DNA of 64,000 nucleotides from Pseudomonas sp. GM21 (GTDB taxonomy: Bacteria > Pseudomonadota > Gammaproteobacteria > Pseudomonadales > Pseudomonadaceae). This document shows positions 8,761 to 18,434 of the stretch, one piece after another (positions within the stretch are counted from its first letter, which is position 1; every line of letters begins with the position of its first letter). Made by a program: the position numbers and the translations under genes. Location of the stretch: NCBI RefSeq assembly GCF_000282215.1, contig NZ_AKJS01000191.1, forward strand, positions 1 to 64,000, in the 5' to 3' direction. The notes beneath the pieces are model-generated. The model was not told where the DNA came from. It worked only from the letters and a program-made list of their open reading frames with translations, and did no database searches.

Positions 8761-10011
8761 TCAGTTTCCGTCGCCGATGGACGTGCCACCGACAACAATG
8801 TTCGCGTCGTCCAACAGACCGCCGAGTCGGGGCACGGCCAGACACAACACCGCCACTAACAGTTGCACCCCACCCACAATGGCCAAGGCACCCGGCAGCG
8901 CGGTGGCGTCGCCCTGGGTCATGCCCAGAACCACCAGGGGGCTGATAAATTCGCCGGCGAAGATGGCGGCGGTAAAACACCCCGCCGCCCGCCCGCGTTG
9001 ATGGAAATTGACTTGCGCCATGATCCAGGTGATCAGCGTCGGCAGCATCAAGCCGATGCCGAGGCCGTTGATCGTCACAGCGACCACGACTTGCACATGG
9101 CTGAAGGCGTCAGACATCAGCAACCCGCCGATGCCCGCCAGCACATAGGCGATCAGCAGCATGTGCTGCCCGCGCATCCCGCTGAACAAACGAAAACTCA
9201 ATGCGCCGACGAGGACACCCAGTTGATTGGCGCCCATGGTCATGCCGATTTGTTGCGGGGCATCCACCTGTAGCAGGTTGAGCAGGTAACCGACCTGCAC
9301 CGGCACGATAAACAGGCTTAAACCTGCCAACAGCGCCAGTACGTACATGGGTGTAAGCGCGCGCCATGGAAATTTGCCGGTCGGCACCGCCTGGGTTGCT
9401 TGCTGCGGCTGTGGGCGTGCCTGCGGCTCCCACAATTGCCAGGCCATCAGCGGCAGGAAAATCAAACCCACCGCGTACAATGCGAACGGCGTACGCCAGT
9501 CGTTCTGCCCGAGGAAGCCACCGAGTGCGATAAACACCGCCGCCGACAACGAGGTGGCGACCATCTGCAAGGCGAACAAACGTTCACGTTTGGCGCCGCT
9601 GTAATAGTCGCCCATCAGCGTGGTGCAGCAGGTCATGATGCCCGCCTCGGCCAATCCGATACCCGCACGGCTGAGCACGATCGCCTGCAGCGAGTCGAGC
9701 CAAAGCGGCAGCACGCCGCAGAGGACGTACAGCAACATACTGGCCAGTAGCAACGGTTTGCGCCCCAGCCTGTCGGCGATCAGCCCGGCGAACGGCGCCA
9801 GCAGCGCAATCACCAATGCCGGCAAGGTCAGTACGATCGGGACCAGCACAGCGCTGCCGGCGACATCGGCAAAATGCGCCTGCATCCGTGGCAACACCGG
9901 GGCCAACAATACGGCGCCCAGCACCGGCAAACAGCTTCCCAACAGCAGCAACAGCGATTGCGGCAATCCGGCTTGTCGGGTGGATTTTTCTACGAAGGAA
10001 TTAGCGACCAT
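8761..10011 (-). CDS. MFS transporter
   Basis: Product of 416 residues from ATG 10011, overlapping the end of the RND gene by 11 bases. Twelve hydrophobic segments are apparent. The loop after the second contains the major-facilitator signature (ADRLGRKP). A polar central loop rich in Gln and Pro separates the halves. It probably moves the pathway substrate or a by-product across the inner membrane by proton coupling. It differs clearly from the aromatic-acid transporter encoded at 31462. Confidence 0.88.
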   Translation of the reverse strand: MVANSFVEKSTRQAGLPQSLLLLLGSCLPVLGAVLLAPVLPRMQAHFADVAGSAVLVPIVLTLPALVIALLAPFAGLIADRLGRKPLLLASMLLYVLCGVLPLWLDSLQAIVLSRAGIGLAEAGIMTCCTTLMGDYYSGAKRERLFALQMVATSLSAAVFIALGGFLGQNDWRTPFALYAVGLIFLPLMAWQLWEPQARPQPQQATQAVPTGKFPWRALTPMYVLALLAGLSLFIVPVQVGYLLNLLQVDAPQQIGMTMGANQLGVLVGALSFRLFSGMRGQHMLLIAYVLAGIGGLLMSDAFSHVQVVVAVTINGLGIGLMLPTLITWIMAQVNFHQRGRAAGCFTAAIFAGEFISPLVVLGMTQGDATALPGALAIVGGVQLLVAVLCLAVPRLGGLLDDANIVVGGTSIGDGN

Positions 10012-12475
10012 GGCAGCGATCCTTGATGCGCAGGTGGTGAACGTTCGCAACAACCGGCGTGTCACCCACCGCCACGTTGAGCACATTTGCCGCTACAACC
10101 GCATCGGCCGCAGCGCTGCGTGCGGGTAACAGGAAGTACGCCAATGCCGGCAGCAACACCAAGGCACCGACCATGTTCCAGATGAACATGAAGGCCAGCA
10201 GCACACCCATGTCGGCCTGGAACTTGATGGGTGAAAACGTCCAGGTCGCCACGCCGATAGCCAGGGTAATACCGGTCAGCATGACCACCTTGCCGGTGGA
10301 CACCAGCGCGCGGTAATACGCTTCGGAAAGGCTCGCCCCCTGGCGCAAATGCCCTAGCAGAATGCTCATCACGTACAACGCATAGTCGACACCAATGCCT
10401 ACACCCAAGGCGATGACGGGCAGCGTGGCGACTTTCACCCCCATGTTCAGCCAGACCATCAATGCTTCGCAGAGGATGGACGTCAGCATCAGGGGAATGA
10501 CCGCGCAAAGCGTCGCGCGCCAGGAGCGGAAGGTAATCAGACACAGCAAAATCACCGCGCCGTAGACCCAGACGAGCATCTCGCGGTTGGCTTGTTTGAC
10601 CACGATATTGGTCGCCGCTTCGATACCGGCGTTACCCGCCGCCAGAAGGAACTGCACCTCATCGGTATTATTCTCGGCGGCAAATTTTTCCACGTGGTCG
10701 ACCAGCCGGGACAGGGTCTCGGCCTTGTGGTCGGTGAGGTAGGCATACAAGGTCAACAGGCTGCAGTCTTCGTTGTACAACCCACGCGGCGCACTGGCGG
10801 TGATCATGTTGAGCATCGCCTGGTTGTTCTGTAGCTCGTACCACTTCGGGTTGCCTTCACTGAGGCCGACCAGCATGCGACGGTTCAGCAACGCCAGCGA
10901 GTTGGTCGAATCCACACCCGGCAAGGCGCGCAGTTGCCAGTCCAGGGCGTCGACCTTGGCAAGGATGTCGTAGCGCGCACAACTGCTGGCCGGGGTTTTC
11001 ACCATGACCGCAAACAGGTCGCTACTGGCACCGTAATGACGAGTCAGAAAAGCATCGTCCTGGTTGTAGCGCGAGTCCGCACGCAGCTCCGGAGCACCGG
11101 CATCGAGGTCGCCGATTTTCAGTTGCAGGCTCACCAGGAAGCCGACTGCCGCCAACGCGAGGCTGATGGCGATGCACAGGCTGGCCCAACGACGATGGGT
11201 GAACAGGTCAAGAAAGCGCCAGAACCCGTGGCGTGCCTGACCGGATTGCTCGGCCTGTTCGCTCTTGAGGCTCAGTTGTGCTGCACGGGGAGAAACGCCG
11301 ACATACGAGAGCAACACCGGCAGCAGGATCAGGTTGGTGAAGATCAACACCGCGACGCCAATGCTGGCGATCACCGCGAGGTCCTGGATGACCTGGATCT
11401 TGATCAGCATCAGCACTGCAAAACCCACGGCATCACACAGCAGCGCCGTCAGCCCGGCTAGAAACAAACGCCGAAAGGTGAAGCGTGCAGCCACCACCCG
11501 GTGCATGCCACGACCGATGTCTTGCATGATGCCGTTCATCTTCTGTGCGCCGTGGCTCATGCCAATGGCAAATACCAGAAACGGCACGAGCACTGAATAC
11601 GGGTCCAGTTGGTAGTCCAGCAAGGGCAGCAAACCGAGTTGCCAGACCACCGCGACCAGCGAGCACAACACCACCAGCACGGTGCTGCGCAGGCAACGGG
11701 TGTACCAATAAAGGACGGCGGTGGTGATCAGGATCGCGACGGCAAAGAACAGCAGGATCTGTTTCAGGCCGGCTATCAGGTCGCCGACTTTTTTCGCGAA
11801 ACCGGTGATGTGAATGTCGATTTTTGCGCTTTGATGGGTGCTGCGCAGCGTCTCCAGTTGCTCGGACAGCACCGCGTAATCAAGCGCCTTGCCGTCAGCG
11901 GTGGTTGCCAGCAACGGCACGTAAATAATGCTGGAGGTCTGGTCGAAGGCCACCAACTGACCGAGCTCGTTGGAGCGTTGCACGTTGCGGCGCAGCGCCT
12001 CGAGGTTGGCGGCGGTGCCGCTGTAGTCATCGGGAATCACCGGACCGCCATCAAGGCCGTCTTCGGTCACCGCGACCCAGCGGGTGGCGGGTGTCCATAG
12101 TGACTTCATGTAAGCCCGGTCGACACCCGGCAGCAGGTAGAGTTGGTCACTCATGGCCTGCAGGGTTTTCAGGTACTCGGCGTCGTAGATGCTGCCTTGT
12201 CGGTTGGCCACCACAATACGCAGGGCATTGCCTAAACCGGTGAGCTGTTTCTGGTGCTCTAGGTAGTTGGCAATGTACGGCTGTTGTGTGGGGATCATTT
12301 TTTCAAAACTGGCATTGAGCTCAATGCGGGTGGCTTGATAACCCAGGACCAGGGTTGTCAGCACACACACCAGCAGCACCCACAGACGATGATTGAACAG
12401 CGTACGTTCCACCACCGAACCGGAGCGTGGATCGAAATTCGCCAGACTTTGCGTGGCGTTGTCGAAAGACTTCAT
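10001..12475 (-). CDS. RND/MMPL-family exporter
   Basis: Product of 824 residues with the duplicated RND layout. Each half has one membrane helix, a large periplasmic domain and a bundle of about five helices. A GVGIGVDYALYVMS segment in the second half is typical of MMPL/HpnN-like exporters. Such proteins move lipids or hydrophobic molecules out of the inner membrane and often work without a classical MFP/OMF pair. It follows a YCF48-like gene by 4 bases. With the DUF1329 and DUF1302 proteins it forms a module that recurs in Pseudomonas and actinobacterial-type hydrophobic-compound clusters. Confidence 0.9.
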   Translation of the reverse strand: MKSFDNATQSLANFDPRSGSVVERTLFNHRLWVLLVCVLTTLVLGYQATRIELNASFEKMIPTQQPYIANYLEHQKQLTGLGNALRIVVANRQGSIYDAEYLKTLQAMSDQLYLLPGVDRAYMKSLWTPATRWVAVTEDGLDGGPVIPDDYSGTAANLEALRRNVQRSNELGQLVAFDQTSSIIYVPLLATTADGKALDYAVLSEQLETLRSTHQSAKIDIHITGFAKKVGDLIAGLKQILLFFAVAILITTAVLYWYTRCLRSTVLVVLCSLVAVVWQLGLLPLLDYQLDPYSVLVPFLVFAIGMSHGAQKMNGIMQDIGRGMHRVVAARFTFRRLFLAGLTALLCDAVGFAVLMLIKIQVIQDLAVIASIGVAVLIFTNLILLPVLLSYVGVSPRAAQLSLKSEQAEQSGQARHGFWRFLDLFTHRRWASLCIAISLALAAVGFLVSLQLKIGDLDAGAPELRADSRYNQDDAFLTRHYGASSDLFAVMVKTPASSCARYDILAKVDALDWQLRALPGVDSTNSLALLNRRMLVGLSEGNPKWYELQNNQAMLNMITASAPRGLYNEDCSLLTLYAYLTDHKAETLSRLVDHVEKFAAENNTDEVQFLLAAGNAGIEAATNIVVKQANREMLVWVYGAVILLCLITFRSWRATLCAVIPLMLTSILCEALMVWLNMGVKVATLPVIALGVGIGVDYALYVMSILLGHLRQGASLSEAYYRALVSTGKVVMLTGITLAIGVATWTFSPIKFQADMGVLLAFMFIWNMVGALVLLPALAYFLLPARSAAADAVVAANVLNVAVGDTPVVANVHHLRIKDRCHGR

Positions 12476-12479
12476 AACC

Positions 12480-13586
12480 TCACTCCGGAGCGGTAGCGAT
12501 TGACGGCGAAACGCGGGTCAACCCAGTGAAACCCGCCAGCGTCAGGCTGCCATCGGCGGCCTGAATAACACTGGAAACGGGCTTGCCGAGCGGTTTGCCA
12601 TAGGGTTGGAGCAACGCATCGGGTTGGCTGTTGGTGCGAAACAAGGCGCCGGTTTGATTGACCAGCAGCAACTGGCCGTCATCCGTGCGGATCGCATCGC
12701 TGAACGACACCGGCATCGACACGGGCGCTGGCTGGAAGCTCTCGCCCAGGTCGCGGGAGGAAAACGCATTGCCTTTCAGACCGGCCACCAGCAAGGTGCC
12801 GTCATCGCGCAATTGCAGGGTGAAAAAACTGCCTGTGTAGGGGCTTTCCAGCTGAGTGAATGACTTGCCGGCATCGTCCGAGCGAGCGAGATAACCCTGC
12901 TCGCCGGCCAAAAACCAGTGTTCACCCTGTTGAGCGATAGCGGATAAGTGCGCGCCCATCGGGTTGTCGATTTGCCCCATGATCGATTGCCAGGTGGTGC
13001 CGCCATCGTCAGTGTGAAAGGCCAAACCGTACGCCCCGACAATCACGCCGTGTTGGTCATCCACGAACTGCAGGGCAAGAAACGGCTTGTCAGCACCCTC
13101 GCTGACATAACGTTCAGCCGTTTGCACACGTGCAGCGGCTGCATCCTGATCGTTGGCAGAAGGCAGTTGCGCGCTGGAGGCCGCCAGCTCAAGTTGCGCC
13201 GCACGCAGGCCATCCAGTTGCACGACCCAGTGCTCCCCCCCGTCGCGGGAGGCCAGGACGACACCGCCATGTCCCACGACCCAGCCCGTGTTGGCGTCGA
13301 CGAACTGCACCGCCGTAAGGCTAACCGAAACCGGCACGGCGACTTGGCGCCAGCTTGCGCCGTTGTCATCGGAGAGCAGCACGATGCCCCGCTCCCCCAC
13401 CGCCACCAGACGTGAACCCGCCCGGGCCAGATCCAGCAGCACCGCGGACGTCGCTTGTGGCACCAGCATCGCCGGGGTGTTCAGTACCTCGCCCACCGCT
13501 GCGGCCTGCACCAGGCTCAACGGCATCGCCAGAGGCAACGCCATAAGCCACATCAGCCGACCAACCACCTGACAGATTCTGTTCAT
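12480..13586 (-). CDS. Exported YCF48-like (BNR-repeat) beta-propeller
   Basis: Product of 368 residues with a signal peptide ending around VQAAA. Repeated blade motifs of the S-x-D-x-G-x-x-W type are visible (SDDNGASW, SRDGGEHW, TDDGGTTW, SDDAGKSF), as in photosystem II assembly factor YCF48. In non-photosynthetic bacteria these propellers travel with RND exporters and are thought to be periplasmic partners. The gene stops 4 bases before the RND start. The role here is inferred from that linkage only. Confidence 0.85.
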   Translation of the reverse strand: MNRICQVVGRLMWLMALPLAMPLSLVQAAAVGEVLNTPAMLVPQATSAVLLDLARAGSRLVAVGERGIVLLSDDNGASWRQVAVPVSVSLTAVQFVDANTGWVVGHGGVVLASRDGGEHWVVQLDGLRAAQLELAASSAQLPSANDQDAAAARVQTAERYVSEGADKPFLALQFVDDQHGVIVGAYGLAFHTDDGGTTWQSIMGQIDNPMGAHLSAIAQQGEHWFLAGEQGYLARSDDAGKSFTQLESPYTGSFFTLQLRDDGTLLVAGLKGNAFSSRDLGESFQPAPVSMPVSFSDAIRTDDGQLLLVNQTGALFRTNSQPDALLQPYGKPLGKPVSSVIQAADGSLTLAGFTGLTRVSPSIATAPE

Positions 13587-13649
13587 TACCGACCTCGAAT
13601 AACCGTTAAAAACCGGATCGCGCTTTGCAAACCGCGATCCCGGCCTGAC

Positions 13650-15038
13650 TCAGCGAACCCCGGCACCCGCCATCGCTGCTGGCGAAAACTCGGAAGCCTT
13701 GTAGCGATCCACCATGCCGTACTGCTCTGGCAAACCGGTGTAGACGTTCTGGATAAACCAGGCGCCTGAGGTCAGGTCATAAAAGCCCGAGGACAATTGC
13801 GCTTGTGCTGGCAGGTCCGGCAGGACTGCCGGCAACGACCACAAGGTTTTGGCCAACAGACCGTTGGCGTCCCAGCGGTCGCCCAGCATGGCTTGCCAGG
13901 TGTCTTCATCGAGGTAGTAGCGGCCCTTCGGCAACTGGTGACGTTTACCGGGCGCCAAGTCCGCCTCTACGACCCAGACCCGGTGCAATTCCCAACGCAC
14001 GTAATCCGGGTTCATGTGGTGTGCGAGGAACAGGTCTTCAGGTTTGCTGGCGGTTTGCACCTTGTTGGTGTTGTAGGGGATGTACATCTCCTGCTTGCCC
14101 ACCAGTTTCCAGTTGAAGCGGTCCATGCGGCCCTGGAATACGCTCAACTCGTCGAACGACATCACCCCGGCAGTGGCGGGTGTCGGTGTATCGCAACAGG
14201 CATTCGGCAGCTTGCGCACCCGGCGTTGACCGGTCAGATAGACGTGCGCCTGGGACAGGTCGCCGTTGATGTTGGTGCGGCCCAGGATCTGCTCGCCCGC
14301 GCGCAATGGCGGCCCGACGTTGAGCAGACGGAACAGCCAGTAGTCACCGGCAAACGACTCCGGCGAACCGTCCTGGTAGTAATACGGCATCTCCTGGATG
14401 GCCTTGCCGTCGGTGGTCATCACCTGCTTGCCATCGGCGGTCATCAGGTAATGACGAAAATGCATCGCCAATGAAGTACCGCGCCAGTTCAGCACATGGT
14501 TCCACATGGCTTCAGCGCCATTGCTTGGCACCGGGAACGGGATGCCGCCAAACGCGCCTTGCGGTACGGGACCGGCACTGCTGTCGACCAGTTTGGCGCG
14601 GGTGGCGTTTTTCAGGGTGTTGTCATACACCCACTGCGGCGCGGCGGCAGTGCGCCGGGTCGGGTAGACATCGATGCGGTAGGTGTCGGGGAAACGCTTG
14701 AACATTTCCTTGGTGCCATCGCTGAGTTTGCCGGCGTATTGCGCGAGGTTTTTCGAGGTGATGCTGAACACCGGTTTGTCCGCGGCGAACGGATCGGAAC
14801 GTTTTCCGCCTTCTTTATAGGAGGGATCGACCTTGGTGTAACCACCGTCCCAAGCGGGAATTGAACCATCAGCGTTGCCAGCACGCTCGGCACCGAAAGG
14901 CGTCAGGCTTTTCGACAGTTTCGCCGCGTCTTCAGCCGTCGCCGCCAGTGTTACTTGGCTGCCAATGGCCAGGCTGCCGAGCAGCGCGAAGCAAAGGGCT
15001 TTGAGCTTGAAGGCTCCGGTCTTTTTATTGTGGGTCAT
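13650..15038 (-). CDS. DUF1329 periplasmic protein
   Basis: Product of 462 residues from ATG 15038 with GAGGA upstream; a TTG two codons earlier is also in frame. A signal peptide ends near TLAAT. The body matches the DUF1329 pattern, with an ATAEDAAKLSKSLTPFG start and the W-rich middle (PQWVYDN, MWNHVLNW, DYWLFRLLNVGPP). DUF1329 proteins have an outer-membrane-lipoprotein-like fold and usually lie beside DUF1302 genes. Function is undetermined; binding a hydrophobic compound in the periplasm is the usual guess. It is 12 bases downstream of the DUF1302 gene. Confidence 0.92.
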   Translation of the reverse strand: MTHNKKTGAFKLKALCFALLGSLAIGSQVTLAATAEDAAKLSKSLTPFGAERAGNADGSIPAWDGGYTKVDPSYKEGGKRSDPFAADKPVFSITSKNLAQYAGKLSDGTKEMFKRFPDTYRIDVYPTRRTAAAPQWVYDNTLKNATRAKLVDSSAGPVPQGAFGGIPFPVPSNGAEAMWNHVLNWRGTSLAMHFRHYLMTADGKQVMTTDGKAIQEMPYYYQDGSPESFAGDYWLFRLLNVGPPLRAGEQILGRTNINGDLSQAHVYLTGQRRVRKLPNACCDTPTPATAGVMSFDELSVFQGRMDRFNWKLVGKQEMYIPYNTNKVQTASKPEDLFLAHHMNPDYVRWELHRVWVVEADLAPGKRHQLPKGRYYLDEDTWQAMLGDRWDANGLLAKTLWSLPAVLPDLPAQAQLSSGFYDLTSGAWFIQNVYTGLPEQYGMVDRYKASEFSPAAMAGAGVR

Positions 15039-15050
15039 GCGCAAGTCCTC

Positions 15051-16748
15051 TTAAAACGTGGTCTTGACGGAGAAAGACAAGTAGTCCCGGTCTTTCAACG
15101 ATTGCTTCATGTTGAATTGGTTGGCCCCGTTGAGGTTGGTGTCCTCGGCGCCGTAGTAATGCGTGTAGGTCAGGCCTGCGGTAACGCGATCCAGGTAGGT
15201 GGCGGTAATGCCGATGTTCATATCGCCGCCGTTGTCCGGGCCGAACGCGCTGATCACAGCGGATTTGCCCAGCGGGAAGTAGCTGACGCCGACCGGAATG
15301 CTGATATCGATGCCGGAGAAAAACTGGCGGTAGGTCGGGGTGTAAACCACCTTGAAGCCGAGACCGTCATCGGTGGCATTGGGGTCCAGGGCGGCACGGT
15401 TTTGAGTGACGTTCAGCAACCGGTTCCAAGCCATCTCGCCGACGAGTCCCGACTCATTGGCAATGAAGTTCGGCCCGAACGAGGCCAGTACGTTGAGGTT
15501 GACGTGAGCAGTACGGCCAATGGCGTACAGCGGGTCGTTATCGTTATTGGCTTCAACGCCAGGCAGGACGGTCTGGCCGTTGGAAACCAGTGGCATGTTC
15601 CAGCGCATCGAGGCTTCACCGGCGAAGCTGTATTCCTCGACGGTGGTGGAAAAACTCGCGCCCAGGGCCTGGATGTCTTCCGGGTACACCCAGTAGTACT
15701 CACCGATTTGGCCGGTACTGAAGTTCGGCGCCCCCGTAGAAGGTTTGAGATACAGCTTCGGGGTTTTGTCGTGGTACTGGATCGCGTAAAGGCCGTATTC
15801 GACCGTCTCAGCGCTGTATTTCAACTGCAGGCCGCCCTGCCCCGAACTTTTTGCTTCCTTGTCATTGCCATGGAAGAACGCCGCAGGGCTGCCGGGATTG
15901 CCACCGAGGAACGCTGGGAAAGGTGCCCCCACGATCAAGCGTTCGTTGCCTTCACCGATGGTGTCGCTGGTGGAGAAATAACTGCCGGCACCCGGCAGAC
16001 GCGTCTGTTCCCATTCCAGTTGGTAGAAGGCGCCAAGCGAAACGGCATCGGTCAGTTGAAAGGTCCCCGACAGTTGATTGACCGGACGGGTGATTTCCTT
16101 GAACTGGGTGTTGGGGACGGACTGCGCCTTGACCACGTCCACCGGCCCCATGCCACCGGCAATGCCGTTGGCACCGAAAAACAGGCTCTCGCCCCAGATC
16201 AACCCGTGGCGGCCAGCCCGCAATGACGTGGCGTGATCGCCCAACTCGCCGTTCCAGTACACGAACGCATCAAGCAATTCGCCGTCACCGCCGTGCAAGT
16301 GGCGGGTGTCATCGGTGAATTCGTCATAGGCCACTGAACGTGCGTTGGCGCGTGACGGATCTGTGTTGTCGTTGTCCTGCTGATATGCGGTGTCGTACCA
16401 GGCAGCGCCACTGAGGCGGGCGCCGACGTTTTTGAAGGACATATCCAGTTCGGAAAGGATGTCCGTGCGGTTGGAGATCAGGCCCTTTTTGAAAGCCCGA
16501 TCACCATCGTCCTGATTGAGTGATACCTGCCCTTCAGTCAATTTGCTGCTGGGATTCTGGGCACGCCATGCGGCGCTGTACTTGGCCGTGTTATCCCAAC
16601 GCAGGCTGAAATCCGGGTTGCCGGTATCCACTTGAAAGGCATGGGCAGCCTGGCTGCACAGCACCAACGCCGCGGCCAAACTGAAACCAAAGGGTGCAGA
16701 CATGCTGACCGGGCGACGCGCAAGCGCCGCAGTCGTGGAACTAACCAT
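15051..16748 (-). CDS. DUF1302 outer-membrane protein
   Basis: Product of 565 residues from ATG 16748 with AGAGG upstream. A signal peptide ends at AHA. The mature start (FQVDTGNPDFSLRWDNT) and the terminal aromatic residue (VKTTF) fit a DUF1302 beta-barrel of the outer membrane. The barrel could let a hydrophobic aromatic in or an export product out. The leader contains an AAAAACAA motif (16761-16768, minus-strand reading), a possible Hfq/Crc site. It lies 49 bases after the FAD monooxygenase gene and belongs to the same operon. Confidence 0.92.
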   Translation of the reverse strand: MVSSTTAALARRPVSMSAPFGFSLAAALVLCSQAAHAFQVDTGNPDFSLRWDNTAKYSAAWRAQNPSSKLTEGQVSLNQDDGDRAFKKGLISNRTDILSELDMSFKNVGARLSGAAWYDTAYQQDNDNTDPSRANARSVAYDEFTDDTRHLHGGDGELLDAFVYWNGELGDHATSLRAGRHGLIWGESLFFGANGIAGGMGPVDVVKAQSVPNTQFKEITRPVNQLSGTFQLTDAVSLGAFYQLEWEQTRLPGAGSYFSTSDTIGEGNERLIVGAPFPAFLGGNPGSPAAFFHGNDKEAKSSGQGGLQLKYSAETVEYGLYAIQYHDKTPKLYLKPSTGAPNFSTGQIGEYYWVYPEDIQALGASFSTTVEEYSFAGEASMRWNMPLVSNGQTVLPGVEANNDNDPLYAIGRTAHVNLNVLASFGPNFIANESGLVGEMAWNRLLNVTQNRAALDPNATDDGLGFKVVYTPTYRQFFSGIDISIPVGVSYFPLGKSAVISAFGPDNGGDMNIGITATYLDRVTAGLTYTHYYGAEDTNLNGANQFNMKQSLKDRDYLSFSVKTTF

Positions 16749-16797
16749 CGCGTTAACCTCTTGTTTTTATAGTGGTAACTGCTGTGGATGCGTTGGG

Positions 16798-17922
16798 TCA
16801 GATAGGCTCGGCGGTGCGTGCGAGCATCTGCTTGACCAAACCAATGCGGTCGAAGTCCCGGTCGTGCTGCATCTCTTTGTCGCCAGCCAGCACCGAGCTT
16901 TCGCTGATGAATTTGCAGCGCTCGAAACGGCGTTCCATGAAGCACTTGAGCTGTTGCTCAATACTGCCTTCACGGGTCAGCTCTTCACTGAGCACGATGG
17001 CATCTTCAATCGCCATGCCGGCCCCCTGGCCAAGGTGCGGCGTGGTGGCATGGGCCGCATCACCGATCAACAGAACGCGACCGCGATACCAAGGCTCGTC
17101 GACGAAAACCACTTCCATCGGCTTGTAAACCACCTGACTGCTGTCGGTGATTTGTTCACGCAGTTCGCCGATCAGGCCGGTAAAGCCTTGCAAGCGCTGA
17201 CGCATTTGCTCGGCCATGGACGCAGGGTCCATCCAGGGATTGGTGGGTTCATGGGAGGTGAGGAACAGGTACATCAGGTCGCCGGCCAACGGCACCAGCC
17301 CGGCATTGCCCTCGGCGCTCTGGTAGTTGGCGAGGTGATCGATGTGCGGATCGCGCGGGAAGTTGTAGCGCCACACCGCCTGGCCAGTGAACCTTGGTGT
17401 GTAAGTGTCGCCAAACAACAGGTCGCGAACTTTGGAGAACAATCCATCGGCACCCACCACCAGGTCGTAACCACCGCTGCTGCCATCGGTGAACAACACC
17501 TCAACGCTGTCGCCCAGGTCTTTCAGGGATTCGACGCTGAGTCCAAGGCGTACGTTGGCGCCCAGTTCGAGGGCGGTTTCGCTGAGCACTTTATGCAGCG
17601 CCAAACGGGAGATGCCAACGTTCGCCGGATAGGCAGGCCCTGCCAGTCGCTGACCCGGGATGCGCGCCAGTTGCTGACCAGCCGGGCCATAAATGGCGAC
17701 GTCTTCAAAGGCATACGCCGCATCAAGATAACCATCGAGCACGCCCAGCTTGGCCATCTCACGGACCACGTTGCTCTGCTGGATGATGCCGACGCCGTAA
17801 ACCGTCCACTCTGACTTGAGCTCGATCAAATCGACTTCAATGCCTTTGCGCCGCAGTGCGATGGCCGCACACAAGCCACCAATACCACCGCCCACGATCA
17901 GAACTTTGTTCACTGCACTCAT
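16798..17922 (-). CDS. FAD-dependent monooxygenase (PHBH-type)
   Basis: Product of 374 residues. The N-terminal GxGxxG motif (VGGGIGGL) binds FAD. The DG motif region (VVGADGLFSKVR) lies in the middle and the second FAD motif (GDAAHATTPHLGQG) near residue 285. These three motifs define class A flavin hydroxylases that put a hydroxyl group ortho or para on aromatic rings using NAD(P)H. It is the first gene of the long minus-strand operon. LysR-type box A lies about 85 bases upstream, and an AAGAATAA motif at 17936-17943 sits 14 bases before the start, suggesting both transcriptional and Crc/Hfq control. Confidence 0.92.
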   Translation of the reverse strand: MSAVNKVLIVGGGIGGLCAAIALRRKGIEVDLIELKSEWTVYGVGIIQQSNVVREMAKLGVLDGYLDAAYAFEDVAIYGPAGQQLARIPGQRLAGPAYPANVGISRLALHKVLSETALELGANVRLGLSVESLKDLGDSVEVLFTDGSSGGYDLVVGADGLFSKVRDLLFGDTYTPRFTGQAVWRYNFPRDPHIDHLANYQSAEGNAGLVPLAGDLMYLFLTSHEPTNPWMDPASMAEQMRQRLQGFTGLIGELREQITDSSQVVYKPMEVVFVDEPWYRGRVLLIGDAAHATTPHLGQGAGMAIEDAIVLSEELTREGSIEQQLKCFMERRFERCKFISESSVLAGDKEMQHDRDFDRIGLVKQMLARTAEPI

Positions 17923-18005
17923 GGCTTACTCACTTTTATTCTTGTGATTCGATGCAGCGCCGGGCGCTACGTCGTTAGGTCCAGCTTCCCGTCAAAGCAG
18001 GGATT

Positions 18006-18051
18006 TGACTAATCGCGAGTAGGGATGCGATGTATCGCCAAACGCGATACC
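18006..18051 (-). promoter_or_regulatory. LysR composite operator, copy A (long catabolic operon)
   Basis: Read toward the FAD monooxygenase gene, a perfect inverted repeat GTATCGC-N5-GCGATAC (18032-18050) is followed after 5 bases by ATC-N9-GAT (18012-18026) running into ATTAGTC. It overlaps the Rieske stop codon and lies about 85 bases before the monooxygenase start, so it probably controls the 11-gene operon. Confidence 0.7.
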
Positions 18052-18419
18052 TCAACCAGCTCCGACAACGCGGTAGACCCAGGCATTTCCAGCACCAGCC
18101 AGCCCTCCTCCAAACGCCATGGCAACGCGTCCAGACGCTGGCCCAGACACGGGCCGTAGACACATTCACCGGTGCTCGGGAGAAACTGCGCACCGTGGGC
18201 GTAACAGACGATCAACTGGCCGTCAGCCGACAAAAACCGGTCCTTGCGGTACTCCAGACGCACGTCCAGATGCGGGCAGCTGTTGCGATAAATCCGAACC
18301 TGCCCCTCGTGCACCAAGGCAAAAACACTGTCCTTGCCGCGCTGCAACGGATCGAAACCGCGCGCCTGCCCTTCTGCCAACTCGTCCATCCGGCACAGGA
18401 AAAAATCGCTGTGGGTCAT
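18009..18419 (-). CDS. Rieske [2Fe-2S] ferredoxin-like protein
   Basis: Product of 136 residues from ATG 18419. The Rieske ligands are C48-P-H50 and C72-Y-A-H75, giving the CxH-N21-CxxH spacing. Two further Cys follow at 86 and 91. The size fits a stand-alone electron-transfer subunit rather than an oxygenase. It lies 16 bases after the VOC dioxygenase gene and is probably co-transcribed. No matching reductase is adjacent, so its electron donor and acceptor are unknown. LysR box A for the next operon overlaps its stop codon. Confidence 0.9.
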   Translation of the reverse strand: MTHSDFFLCRMDELAEGQARGFDPLQRGKDSVFALVHEGQVRIYRNSCPHLDVRLEYRKDRFLSADGQLIVCYAHGAQFLPSTGECVYGPCLGQRLDALPWRLEEGWLVLEMPGSTALSELVEVSRLAIHRIPTRD

Positions 18420-18434
18420 GGTCAACGCCCGCAC

